NCBI GenBank assembly: GCA_964587155.1
Contig: CAZPKF010000003.1
Span: 1 to 64,000 of the forward strand
Length of the DNA stretch: 64,000 nucleotides
DNA from: Hallerella sp964587155
GTDB lineage: Bacteria; Fibrobacterota; Fibrobacteria; Fibrobacterales; Fibrobacteraceae
Reading direction: 5' to 3'
A program made the position numbers and the translations under genes. The number at the start of each line of letters is the position of its first letter. Within the stretch, counting starts at the first letter, position 1. A model generated the notes under the pieces. That model had not been told where the DNA came from, searched no databases, and was given only the letters and a program-made list of their open reading frames with translations. This document shows, piece by piece, positions 1-8,220 of the stretch.

Positions 1-1031
1 GGAATTTTCAAATTCGAAACACTGTATCCCGTAAGCCCCGCTTTGGGCTTGGAGCCGCGACCCGTAGCCCCTTCATCGCGGATTTCGCCGCCGCTGCCCG
101 TTGCCGCACCCGGAAACGGAGAAATTGCCGTCGGATGGTTATGCGTTTCCACTTTCATCAAAATGGGAACCGGTTCTTCATGCCAACCATAAGCGTTTGT
201 CTTCGGATCGGCGTAATAACGTCCCGCCTTTTTCGCCCCATTCATCACGGCGGCATTATCCTTATACGCCGACAGAATGTTGTCCGGGTGCATTTTATAC
301 GTATTCTTGATCATCTGGAAAAGCGACAGATCTTTCTTTTCGCCATCGATGGTCCATTCCGCACCAAAGACCTTGTGCCGGCAATGTTCGGAATTCATTT
401 CTGCAAACATGTAAAGTTCGACGTCCGTCGGATTGCGTTTCAATGCGTTGAAACTTTCAAGAAGGTAATCGATTTCCGAAGGCGAAAGAGCGAGCCCCAT
501 TTGCTTGTCCGCCCGTTCCAAAGCGATTCGCCCTTCTGAAAGGAGCGGAACTTCGACCAATTTCTTCGGCTGTTCGTGCAAAAAGAGCACGTCTAGTTGT
601 TGAAACGCCGAAAAGACTTTTTCCGTCATCCGGTCGTGAATTTTGGCTTTGACTTTTTGCGAAACTTCTTCGGTGACGCCTCCGTTAAAGTCGATGTAAT
701 AAGCGACGGCGCGTTCAATCCGCTTGACTTCGGAAAGTCCGCAAATATGGGCGATATCCGTTGCCTTAGAACTCCACGGGCTGATGGTTCCCGGGCGCGG
801 CGCAACGACAAAAAGCGTTCCTTCCGGATTTTTCGCTTCGAGGGAAGGACCGTATGTCAGCAATTTTTCAAGAGTGGATTTTTTTTCTGGAGAGAGGTCC
901 GCTTCCAAATCGACGACATGGACAAATTCCGCATAGACGCCCTGAACCGGGAGCGCTTCTTGCCGAAAATCGGAAAGAAGCTTTTGAATTCGAAACGAAG
1001 AAAGGGCCGGCGATGCGCGAAGAATAAGCAT
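1..1031 (-). CDS. purL: Phosphoribosylformylglycinamidine synthase, N-terminal part (runs off left edge)
   Basis: The minus strand is open from an ATG at 1031 to the window edge and encodes about 343 residues. It makes FGAM from FGAR, glutamine and ATP in purine synthesis. Hallmarks of the long, about 1300-residue proteobacterial-type PurL are visible: PRPGTISPWSSKATDIAH near residue 85, MNSEHCRHKVFGAEW near 210, and KVETHNHPTAISPFPGAATG followed by GGEIRDEGATGRGSKPKAG near 300. The N-terminal PurS-like and linker regions and the start of the first AIRS/ATP-binding domain are present; the C-terminal glutaminase domain lies outside. A 7/8 match to the TAnnTTTG element (TATCTTTC) lies at 1063-1070 about 30 nt upstream. 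It follows the GT-C gene on the same strand with a 74-nt gap and no obvious terminator, so some read-through is possible. Confidence 0.95.
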   Translation of the reverse strand, partial: MLILRASPALSSFRIQKLLSDFRQEALPVQGVYAEFVHVVDLEADLSPEKKSTLEKLLTYGPSLEAKNPEGTLFVVAPRPGTISPWSSKATDIAHICGLSEVKRIERAVAYYIDFNGGVTEEVSQKVKAKIHDRMTEKVFSAFQQLDVLFLHEQPKKLVEVPLLSEGRIALERADKQMGLALSPSEIDYLLESFNALKRNPTDVELYMFAEMNSEHCRHKVFGAEWTIDGEKKDLSLFQMIKNTYKMHPDNILSAYKDNAAVMNGAKKAGRYYADPKTNAYGWHEEPVPILMKVETHNHPTAISPFPGAATGSGGEIRDEGATGRGSKPKAGLTGYSVSNLKI

Positions 1032-1105
1032 AAACTACCTTGGGCTAAATTTTGATCCGTCCGAAAGATAGCTTTTTCCTTTCTCTTCCCGGCAAGACAA
1101 TTGCA

Positions 1106-2839
1106 TTAAAGCGACAGATATAGCAGGCAAGTCGCACAGACAAAAAACGCTACACAGACAATTCCCGCCACTTTCCATTTGACCGAGGCGCCCTCCTTGC
1201 AAACGCCCCAACCGACAAACGGAACAAATGACAACAAAACAGGAACGATGTAACGGAAATCGTTGCTGCACGAATACGGGTATTTAAACCGCAACACGGC
1301 CAGTGCCAGCACAAAAAGGAGTGCCTGGAAAAACAACAACAAAGTCGCCTTGTCGAACTTCTTTTTCCAAAAGCCCACTGCGGCAAAAATCAAAAGTCCA
1401 AAGAAAGAATAATTGATGATGGATGCTGTCCATTTTCCAAAGGTATCTGTCCGAATCTGAAATTCACCGAAAAGCGCAGACTTCATCAAATAATTCCAAA
1501 AATATTGTCTTCCTCCTTCATCTGTCCATGCGTTCGCATACAGGGACGAAAGATATCCCGGAATATCAAAATAAAGAAAATTCACCGGATCCGAGCCAAC
1601 GCGCAAAGCGCCATTTAAGCCACTCGCGTTTCCCACGAGATTTTCGCCCAATAAAATTTTCAGCACGATAGAAACGCCCAAAGCCGCCATCACGCCAAGT
1701 CCAGCCCATTCGGAAACTCTCGGCAAGAATTTTTCCCGTGGAAAATACCCAAGCAAAAATCCGAGAAGCCAAAGACAAATCGTAACGGAACCTGTGGATT
1801 TTGTCCAAAAGGCAATCCAGCAAGCGATTGCACCCAAAATCAGGCACCAGGCCTTTTTCTTGACGACATAGCCCAAAGACGCGCAAAAGCATACGACATG
1901 GGCAACAAAAAATAACTGATCGTTCCCCACTCGCGGAGCGACTAAAAAAAGCACAGGCCAAAAAGCCCACAAGATAGACGAAATCCACAAAGCGGAGCCA
2001 GACATCAACAAGCGCAACGCGCCAATTCCCACAGCTACCATCACAAACGAAAAGCAAAGCGAAGCCCATTGAACAGCGCGAGTCGGCGGAAACCCCAATG
2101 TTTCCGCAGCGCTCCACACCGGAGCCATCAACGTATAATAAACGGGAGGATGATAACAGCTCCAACAGGCATCATCCGCAGGAATCCGGTGATTTTCCGC
2201 AATGGATTCAATGTATTCCACATGCCCCCAAACATCGTGAGATCGCGCCGCATAAGGAGTCACTTCGGTATAAACAATATGCGCCAAAGTAGCAAGCAAA
2301 ATCAACAGAGAAAAACCTGCCGGCATCCGGAAGCGGCGCAGCACAAAAAACAGAAGCAAGAAAAATTCCATGATGAACGCCGCTTGAAAAAGCCTCCACC
2401 AAAATCCAGAGGAATAAACTTCCGCCGTGGCACCTCCCGGTCCTCCCGTGTTCCGCAACGCCATCGAAACGCTTAATTTTCCTTTTTCTGCCCGGGGTAA
2501 AACATCGGAATCAAGAACGATGCCCTTCGTATAATCGCACCGGTTTTCAACAGAATCCAGATTAACGCGGACTCCGTTGACAGTGAGACCTTCTAAGCAA
2601 TCATCGGGAACAATGTGCAGCGAATACGCAGGGAAGAGCAACCTTTCCACATCAAAATTGACATGGAACAGGTGTCGCGTAGAAATTTCTTCCGAAATGG
2701 GAAAAGACGCTTCGCGTTCAAAGCCCTTGATCAAAAGTCGTATATTCCGAACCTCCGGTTCGCTGAAAATTGCCACTCCGATGAATGCCAAGAGAATGAC
2801 AGTCAAGTAAAATTCCGGAATTCGGAGGATCTTTTTCAC
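1106..2839 (-). CDS. Polytopic membrane glycosyltransferase-like protein (GT-C/PMT type)
   Basis: A 577-residue protein with about ten hydrophobic segments. An early large extracytoplasmic loop follows the first membrane segment (residues 8-26), and another loop carries SHDVWGHVEYIESIAENHRI and CYHPPVYY. This layout resembles GT-C enzymes (PMT/ArnT/YfhO-like) that use polyprenyl-phosphate sugars at the periplasmic face; the exact reaction is unknown. The frame stays open to a TTG at 2884, but the GTG at 2839 is preferred: it overlaps the upstream TGA (GTGA) and has GAAGGA at good spacing. Coupling to the FAD oxidoreductase and gtrA suggests the three act together in lipid-linked sugar or envelope glycan modification. 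It could equally be a non-enzymatic membrane protein of unknown role. Confidence 0.75.
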   Translation of the reverse strand: MKKILRIPEFYLTVILLAFIGVAIFSEPEVRNIRLLIKGFEREASFPISEEISTRHLFHVNFDVERLLFPAYSLHIVPDDCLEGLTVNGVRVNLDSVENRCDYTKGIVLDSDVLPRAEKGKLSVSMALRNTGGPGGATAEVYSSGFWWRLFQAAFIMEFFLLLFFVLRRFRMPAGFSLLILLATLAHIVYTEVTPYAARSHDVWGHVEYIESIAENHRIPADDACWSCYHPPVYYTLMAPVWSAAETLGFPPTRAVQWASLCFSFVMVAVGIGALRLLMSGSALWISSILWAFWPVLFLVAPRVGNDQLFFVAHVVCFCASLGYVVKKKAWCLILGAIACWIAFWTKSTGSVTICLWLLGFLLGYFPREKFLPRVSEWAGLGVMAALGVSIVLKILLGENLVGNASGLNGALRVGSDPVNFLYFDIPGYLSSLYANAWTDEGGRQYFWNYLMKSALFGEFQIRTDTFGKWTASIINYSFFGLLIFAAVGFWKKKFDKATLLLFFQALLFVLALAVLRFKYPYSCSNDFRYIVPVLLSFVPFVGWGVCKEGASVKWKVAGIVCVAFFVCATCLLYLSL

Positions 2840-4407
2840 GCTGATTTTCCTTCGTGGTATTCTTTTTCGGCGTTTACATTCCAAAGCGGAGATTTGTCTT
2901 TAGAATTTTCGCGGATGCATTTGACCGCTTCCATCGCCGTGAGCATACTGTGATCCATGTTGTTGTAGCGGTGCATTCCGTTTCTGCCCATCAAGAACAG
3001 GTTTTCAATGCCGTCCGTATACGTGCGGATTTTGTCAAATTCCCCATAAGTGCCAAAATAAGCCGGATATGTTTTGGGAACGCGGAAAAGGACTGCATCT
3101 TTCACTGCGGATTTTTTCGCCACATGGATTTTTTCCAATTCTCCCTTGGCAAATTCAATAAATTCATCGTCCGCCATGTTCCACATGGAATCGCCCTCGT
3201 TTACAAAGTATTCAAGACCAATCCAGACTTTTGATGTGTCAGCGACAAGATAAGGACTCCAGTTGTTGAACACTTGGATGCGTCCCAATTTCACATCGGA
3301 TTCCTGCACGTAAATCCAATTGTCCGCCACAAAGCGGAGTTTGCTTTCGGGCGTTCCCGGTTTCGCCGGATTTGGGATGTCGATGGAATCCAAAAGGAGC
3401 CCCACCGTCATAAAGTCGCGGTAAACAAGACCTTTTGCGATTCGGCGTACTTCTTCGGGAACTTCCGGCAAGTCATTTATCAGTTCCTTGACTGGCATCG
3501 TGCTCAAAAAGAAATCCCCATGGATAACTTTTTCTTCGCCATTTTCCGTGTAGCGAACAGCCGAAATCTTATTTCCGTTTTTTTCAAAAGCGGTGACTTT
3601 CGCATTCAAGTGAATTTCCCCGCCGCGTTTTTCCACTTCATCGGCGACCGTTTCCCAAAGCTCTCCCGGTCCGAGTTTGGGATAAAGAAATTCGCCAATC
3701 AAACTGGTTTCCGTTTCTTTCTGGCGGATACCGCTTTCCCGATGAGGAAGTATCGCTTTGAACGCATGAAGCAACGTCTTTGCAATAGAAAGTCCTTTGA
3801 TCCGTTGCGCGCCCCAATCTGCTCCAATTTGATTGCAGGGAATTCCCCAGACCTTTTCCGTATAATCGCGGAAGAATGTCTGGTAAAGTTCCACGCCAAA
3901 ACGGTTGATCATGAAATCTTCCAAAGAGACTTCCTTGCGTTTGGGGAGAATGCAAACCTTCAAATAGCTCATGCCGATTTTGAACATGCGCCAAAGTCCC
4001 AAATTCCGAATCGTCGCAGCGTTTAAGCTAACCGGATAATCAAAAAGCTTGCGCATGTAAAGAATTCTAGAAAGCCGCGAACGAACGAGCATCACACGGT
4101 CTTCCTTTTCCGGATCCGGCCCACCGTCAAGGGTATTTACCGGACGCCCGATTTCTTTGTCATCACGGCTAGGACTTCCCTGCAACGGCAAGATTTCCGT
4201 CCACCAATCCATTACGGTATCGTTCTTGCTGAAAAAACGATGTCCGCCGATATCCATCCGATTCCCCTTGTATACGGCAGTCCTCGAAATTCCTCCGACA
4301 AAATCATTTTCTTCCAAAACGACAGGTTTCACATCGGTTGTCCGCAAAAGTTCTAGAGCAGCAGTCAACCCCGCTGGCCCCGCACCAATAATCACAGCCG
4401 TTTTCAT
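2836..4407 (-). CDS. FAD-dependent amine-oxidase/UDP-galactopyranose-mutase-like oxidoreductase
   Basis: A 523-residue soluble protein. The N-terminus has the FAD-binding Rossmann motif GAGPAGLTAALELL, followed by an acidic end of beta-2 (VVLEEND) and GGISRT. The C-terminus has a second FAD-contact region (LFLMGRNGMHRYNNMDHS). This matches the NAD(P)/FAD-dependent oxidoreductases (protoporphyrinogen-oxidase-like or UDP-galactopyranose-mutase-like) often found in envelope polysaccharide clusters; the substrate cannot be read from sequence. It starts inside the gtrA stop (ATGA) and its own stop overlaps the GT-C start (GTGA), so all three genes are translationally coupled. That context points to a sugar or polyprenol substrate rather than haem synthesis, which is an inference. 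Confidence 0.8.
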   Translation of the reverse strand: MKTAVIIGAGPAGLTAALELLRTTDVKPVVLEENDFVGGISRTAVYKGNRMDIGGHRFFSKNDTVMDWWTEILPLQGSPSRDDKEIGRPVNTLDGGPDPEKEDRVMLVRSRLSRILYMRKLFDYPVSLNAATIRNLGLWRMFKIGMSYLKVCILPKRKEVSLEDFMINRFGVELYQTFFRDYTEKVWGIPCNQIGADWGAQRIKGLSIAKTLLHAFKAILPHRESGIRQKETETSLIGEFLYPKLGPGELWETVADEVEKRGGEIHLNAKVTAFEKNGNKISAVRYTENGEEKVIHGDFFLSTMPVKELINDLPEVPEEVRRIAKGLVYRDFMTVGLLLDSIDIPNPAKPGTPESKLRFVADNWIYVQESDVKLGRIQVFNNWSPYLVADTSKVWIGLEYFVNEGDSMWNMADDEFIEFAKGELEKIHVAKKSAVKDAVLFRVPKTYPAYFGTYGEFDKIRTYTDGIENLFLMGRNGMHRYNNMDHSMLTAMEAVKCIRENSKDKSPLWNVNAEKEYHEGKSA

Positions 4408-4859
4408 AGGGATTCTTTCCTTTTTCTAAAGAGCAAACATTTCCTGCCGCCAAAATTCCACATCAAGACGATTCCCGCCGCAAGAATTTTTGAAATCATC
4501 GGTTGCCACATAAAAAGATCAACCATCAAATACATCAGTCCTTGGTTTAATGCGACTCCGCAAATGCCGACAGCGACAAACACCGCCACTTCTAGCCACT
4601 TCTTTTCCTTGAATTGACGTTGACAAGCGGAAAACACCCAACCCACGCTGATCGCATAATTGACGGCGAGGCCGAAAAAAAGACCAATCAAATTCGCCAA
4701 AAGATAGTGAACGCCCACCCCATAAAGAAACACGCCGAACAAGCCGAAATCGACAACAAACGCCAAACCACCCGTGATACAATAACGCCAAAGCTGTCCC
4801 AAAAGAGCTTCCCTCTTGGGTAATTTTCGCATCCATTTACCAAAACAATTCAAGGCCAT
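4404..4859 (-). CDS. GtrA-family membrane protein
   Basis: About 151 residues with four hydrophobic segments and the typical GtrA opening (RYCITGGLAFVVDFGLF) plus a Q-x-x-x-Y-like third and fourth helix arrangement (NQGLMYLMVD, NFGGRKCLLFR). GtrA proteins are thought to help translocate or use polyprenyl-phosphate-linked sugars. First gene of a coupled three-gene operon with an FAD oxidoreductase and a GT-C protein. The start is uncertain: ATG at 4859 is chosen, ATG at 4832 would give the usual N-terminus directly before the first helix, and neither has a well-spaced Shine-Dalgarno sequence. The frame is open further upstream to 4967, but that extension is not GtrA-like. Confidence 0.85.
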   Translation of the reverse strand: MALNCFGKWMRKLPKREALLGQLWRYCITGGLAFVVDFGLFGVFLYGVGVHYLLANLIGLFFGLAVNYAISVGWVFSACQRQFKEKKWLEVAVFVAVGICGVALNQGLMYLMVDLFMWQPMISKILAAGIVLMWNFGGRKCLLFRKRKESL

Positions 4860-5017
4860 TGCCAAAAGATAATTATTCCTTTCCAACAATAACACGCCCG
4901 TTAAACATCCAACGCGAAGTTGAACGAGAGCTCGAATACGACAAACAAAAACGCCGGGCATTTGCACCCAAAATTCGGACGCATCTACCGCGGCGAAGCC
5001 TTTCTAACGGGGAAAAA

Positions 5018-6253
5018 TCACCAGGCAAACTTTACATCGGAAAGGCGGCGTTTCAGTTCTTCCATCAAAGAAATTTCCGCCGCTTCAGAATCTGCCGTGA
5101 ATGTCACGCTGAAACGGACAAAACTCCCGGCATCGTCCCAAGGAACCGTCGAAATTTGTTTTTCGCGAATAAGCCATTGAGAGAACTCTTCCGCAGAATC
5201 AAACTGTTCCCCTCCGACGATTCCCCGCGGAGCCTGCGCATACAGATAAAAGCTGCCCTTGGGCTTTGTCACCCGGAAGCCAACCTCGTTCAAAGCCTTG
5301 ACAAGCAACTGATGCCTGCGCGAATACTTGGCAACCGTTTTTTGCGTAATCGAAGGTGTTGAAAGCGCCTGCACGCCCGCATACTGAATCGCTTTGAATT
5401 GCCCGGAATCGTTATTGTCCTTGACACAGGCGAAACCCTTCACCACCTTTTCATTGCCGGCGACAAAACCCAACCGCCAACCGGTCATGTTGAACGCCTT
5501 GGACAATGAATGAATTTCCACGCCCACACTTTTCGCACCGGGAACAGACAAAAAACTGAGAGGCGCATAACCATCAAAAGTCAAAGCCGCATACGCCGCG
5601 TCCGAAACGACTACGATTTCGTTTTTAACGGCAAAATCGATGACCTTGGCAAAAAAATCCGGAGTCGCAACCGCACCCGTCGGATTATTCGGATAATTGA
5701 TGTAAAGAAGTTTCGCACGCCGCGCCACATCCGCAGGAACAGAAGAAAGATCCGGCAGAAAACGATTCTCGGGAACAAGCGGCAACGGATAAACTTCGCC
5801 ACCCAAAAATTTCGTCATTGTCGAAAGGACTCCGTATCCAGGTACAGTCACCAGGCTCACGTCTCCCGGATTGATGAACGCCTGAGGCAACATGGCAAGC
5901 GCCGGTTTCGAACCGATACTGTGGCAAATTTCATTTTGGGGATTCAAGCCGTGAACGCCAAAAACCGTTTCCATGTAATGAGCCGCCGCTTCTTGGAACG
6001 GAAGGATTCCGTTGTCCGCATAACCGCGATTTTCCCGTTTTTTCGCCTCGGCATAAAGCCTGTCAACAACCGTTTCGTCAGCCATGGAATCCGGTTCCCC
6101 GACCCCCATATCGATAATGGGCGTATCCGGATGCAAACGCTCCGCCTCCCGCCGCGCCCGTTTGATTTTTTCGAATTTGTAAAGAACCGTACCTTGACCG
6201 AAAGTGCTTCCGCCAATGCGGTCTGCGAATAGCTGTTGGATGTAATCCGACAT
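5018..6253 (-). CDS. dapL: LL-diaminopimelate aminotransferase
   Basis: A 411-residue class I/II PLP-dependent aminotransferase. DapL converts tetrahydrodipicolinate directly to LL-diaminopimelate using glutamate, for lysine and peptidoglycan, and replaces the DapD/C/E steps. Visible motifs: IDMGVGEPDSMAD near residue 48, NYPNNPTGA near 190, and the PLP-lysine motif SLSKAFNMTGWRLGF near 250, with the C-terminal arginine region SFVRFSVTF. ATG 6253 is chosen over an upstream in-frame start because AGGAG sits 6 nt before it and the protein then begins as DapL proteins do. A distinction from related aspartate-type aminotransferases rests on overall similarity. A 14-nt direct repeat lies upstream (6359-6372 and 6408-6421). 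Confidence 0.85.
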   Translation of the reverse strand: MSDYIQQLFADRIGGSTFGQGTVLYKFEKIKRARREAERLHPDTPIIDMGVGEPDSMADETVVDRLYAEAKKRENRGYADNGILPFQEAAAHYMETVFGVHGLNPQNEICHSIGSKPALAMLPQAFINPGDVSLVTVPGYGVLSTMTKFLGGEVYPLPLVPENRFLPDLSSVPADVARRAKLLYINYPNNPTGAVATPDFFAKVIDFAVKNEIVVVSDAAYAALTFDGYAPLSFLSVPGAKSVGVEIHSLSKAFNMTGWRLGFVAGNEKVVKGFACVKDNNDSGQFKAIQYAGVQALSTPSITQKTVAKYSRRHQLLVKALNEVGFRVTKPKGSFYLYAQAPRGIVGGEQFDSAEEFSQWLIREKQISTVPWDDAGSFVRFSVTFTADSEAAEISLMEELKRRLSDVKFAW

Positions 6254-6450
6254 AACTTCTCCTATGAATTTTCTACGGCAGAATTTAAAATCCATTGGCG
6301 GAATGCAAATCAAATTTTTTTAGCCGTCTAACATTCTCGATGGCGAAAGGGCCGAACAGAAAAAACTTTGCGACAAATTTGTATGACTTTGCCACAAGCT
6401 ATCCAATGAAAAAACTTTGCGCCCAACGGCTATAAAATTCCGCTACTGTC

Positions 6451-6487
6451 AAAAACAAAAAAGTCCAACCCGTTAAGGCTGGACTTC
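6451..6487 (-). terminator. Rho-independent terminator of the TPR protein gene
   Basis: Read on the minus strand, AAGTCCA pairs with TGGACTT around a GC-containing loop and is followed by TTTTTTG. It lies about 20 nt beyond the stop of the 6506-7219 gene. Confidence 0.75.
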
Positions 6488-6505
6488 ACAAACAATCTAA
6501 AGCGG

Positions 6506-7219
6506 TCAAAGGGTGGCGATGAGCTTCTTCGCCCGTTCCACGTAAAGAGGATCGTCACCGTAAATTTTCAACAATTTTTCGGCAGAAGCCTTGGCTTTTT
6601 CCGGATAGCCCATTTGAACATACACGAGAGAGAGCTTCCACAACGCATCTGCAACCGTTGGGACCTTGTCTGCCGGTTCTACTTTTTCGAAACGATCTTC
6701 CAAATCTCCCGTACGCTTTCCGAATTCAGAAATAAAGCGTTCCAAGTAACCGACCGCCGCCGAATAATCTTTATTTTCAATTGCCACGGCAGCCTGCCCA
6801 TGCAAAGCGCCTCCGCGAATCAAAGGAATGTTCCCGGCATTATCCATCGCTTTCTGGTAAAGAACCGCCGCTGCGTCAAATTCTCCCTTTTGGTAATGGA
6901 TGTTTCCCGCCAAAAGCGCTGCTTTTGCAAGAGTAGCCCCTTTCAGCCGATTAGCCGCCATCAGGGATTCGTATTCCGCAAGGGCGCTGTCCTTTTTTCC
7001 CGTGTAATCATACGCCAAAGCTTGCCCGATCAATTCTGCTTGTGCCGCATCGGCCTTGACTTTAGAACCTTGGATATGTACAACAGCGATGACGACCGCA
7101 ACGACTATCACCAAGATAAATCCCACTTTTATTCCGTGCTGGATAAAAAACTCTTTCATATCGGACGAAGCAGAGGATGCTCCGGCGTTCGGCATGTTAT
7201 TCGGCATAGGATTGGCCAT
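6506..7219 (-). CDS. Membrane-anchored tetratricopeptide-repeat protein (YfgM-like)
   Basis: 237 residues: a short Asn/Met/Pro-rich N-terminus, one transmembrane helix (GFILVIVVAVVIAVV, residues 31-45), then an extracytoplasmic region with TPR-like helix pairs (GNIHYQKGEFDAAAVLYQKA; LSLVYVQMGYPEKAKASAEK). This arrangement is that of YfgM/TPR_21-type proteins, which associate with the Sec translocon or periplasmic chaperones in proteobacteria; the role here is inferred. ATG 7219 is chosen with AAGGA about 10 nt upstream. The longer open frame runs into the antisense strand of tRNA-Thr and is not credible. A terminator follows at 6451-6487. Confidence 0.7.
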   Translation of the reverse strand: MANPMPNNMPNAGASSASSDMKEFFIQHGIKVGFILVIVVAVVIAVVHIQGSKVKADAAQAELIGQALAYDYTGKKDSALAEYESLMAANRLKGATLAKAALLAGNIHYQKGEFDAAAVLYQKAMDNAGNIPLIRGGALHGQAAVAIENKDYSAAVGYLERFISEFGKRTGDLEDRFEKVEPADKVPTVADALWKLSLVYVQMGYPEKAKASAEKLLKIYGDDPLYVERAKKLIATL

Positions 7220-7279
7220 AATTTTTGAGTCCTTGAAAAAAATTTTGGGTTTAATATAGAATTTTTTCAAAATATTTGT

Positions 7280-7287
7280 TACATTTG
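7280..7287 (+). promoter_or_regulatory. TAnnTTTG promoter element before tRNA-Thr
   Basis: TACATTTG, an exact match to the Bacteroidetes-type -7 consensus, ends 9 nt before the tRNA 5' end. No clear -33 TTTG was found. Confidence 0.4.
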
Positions 7288-7296
7288 TTTCGCAAT

Positions 7297-7369
7297 GCCA
7301 CTCTAGCTCAGCTGGTAGAGCAGCTGATTCGTAATCAGCAGGTCGGCAGTTCAAATCTGCTGGGTGGCT
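7297..7369 (+). tRNA. tRNA-Thr (anticodon CGT)
   Basis: A 73-nt cloverleaf. The acceptor stem GCCACTC pairs with GGGTGGC (one G-T). The anticodon stem GCTGA/TCAGC encloses loop TTCGTAA with CGT at 7330-7332, reading ACG. The D loop (AGCTCAGCTGGTAGAGC) and T loop (TTCAAAT) are standard. CCA is not encoded. A strong terminator follows within 5 nt, so it is a single-gene transcript. Confidence 0.95.
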
Positions 7370-7373
7370 CTCA

Positions 7374-7414
7374 AATCCCCGGATTCGTTGAATCCGGGGA
7401 TTTTCTTGTTTCTA
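7374..7414 (+). terminator. Terminator after tRNA-Thr
   Basis: A 12-bp perfect stem (ATCCCCGGATTC / GAATCCGGGGAT) with a GTT loop and then TTTTCTTGTTT. It abuts the 3' end of the convergent PAP2 gene and may serve both directions. Confidence 0.85.
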
Positions 7415-8197
7415 AAAAAGGACGCTAACTCCCGCATAGCCGGGAAAAACGGCCACGTTTACCCGAGAAGACCGGTGTAGGCGCAAAACCGCAAAACTTG
7501 TCGCCGCCCCCGCCAAAGCTCCGACGACGACATCCGATGGGTAATGTTTGCCCGCAGCCACCCGCAAAACACCGACCGCCGTCGCAAGGGATAGGCTCGA
7601 AGCCCAGACAAGCGGCGTGTAGGGAGATTCCGGGTATTTCGATTGAAACCACATGCTGCCAAAAACAGCCGACGAAAACGCGGCACTCGCATGCCCCGAA
7701 TAAAAAGACCCCCAAGACTCCCCCTTGCTCCTATCCGCGGCAGAGCGGTAAATCTCCGGGCGCCCCCAAAGTTCAAAACTCCGCATCCAATAATTCAAAC
7801 CGTTTTGCCACAGCGCAATTTCCAAAGCCGACACGAAAAACACGGCGGTTTCTTTCCCCGAGGCATTATCCCGCACCCAATCAAAAATTCCCGTTCCAAG
7901 CACCGTCGCAGAAAGCCCGTATAAAACCCAGTCGCTTGAATGGTCAAGCACCGGATGATGCGTTCCCGCAAACGGCCTGTCCCACGGCAGAAGATTCGTT
8001 TTCGAAGGTTCTCCCGATTTGGGATCCATTTGAAAATAACGGTAATTTCCCCACGCACAAATGCCCGCTCCCAACGAAATCAAAGGCACATCCGTTTTCC
8101 ACGAAAGAGAATACGGATATTCTGAAGCGATGCCTTTTGACAAAAAAGTCGAAAGCAAGAGCAATGTCCAGAAGTATTGCCGCCAATTCAAAATCAC
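7412..8197 (-). CDS. PAP2-family membrane phosphatase
   Basis: 261 residues with a signal-peptide-like N-terminus and several hydrophobic helices. The PAP2 signature is present as a degenerate first motif (FELWGRPEIY), the second motif SFYSGHAS and the third motif RVAAGKHYPSDVVVG, which carry the catalytic histidines. Such enzymes dephosphorylate lipid phosphates (phosphatidate, undecaprenyl pyrophosphate, lipid A) at the membrane; the substrate is not evident. The first-motif lysine (KxxxxxxRP) seems to be replaced. The start is a GTG with no Shine-Dalgarno sequence, only 23 nt from the divergent ArsR-type gene, so the true start may lie slightly downstream. Confidence 0.8.
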   Translation of the reverse strand: MILNWRQYFWTLLLLSTFLSKGIASEYPYSLSWKTDVPLISLGAGICAWGNYRYFQMDPKSGEPSKTNLLPWDRPFAGTHHPVLDHSSDWVLYGLSATVLGTGIFDWVRDNASGKETAVFFVSALEIALWQNGLNYWMRSFELWGRPEIYRSAADRSKGESWGSFYSGHASAAFSSAVFGSMWFQSKYPESPYTPLVWASSLSLATAVGVLRVAAGKHYPSDVVVGALAGAATSFAVLRLHRSSRVNVAVFPGYAGVSVLF

Positions 8198-8220
8198 AAA
8201 AAAAAAGATAAATTTATTTC

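Noticed and set aside
7220..7354. N-terminal extension of the TPR protein
   Set aside because: It would be translated from the antisense strand of tRNA-Thr; the start at 7219 has a better context.
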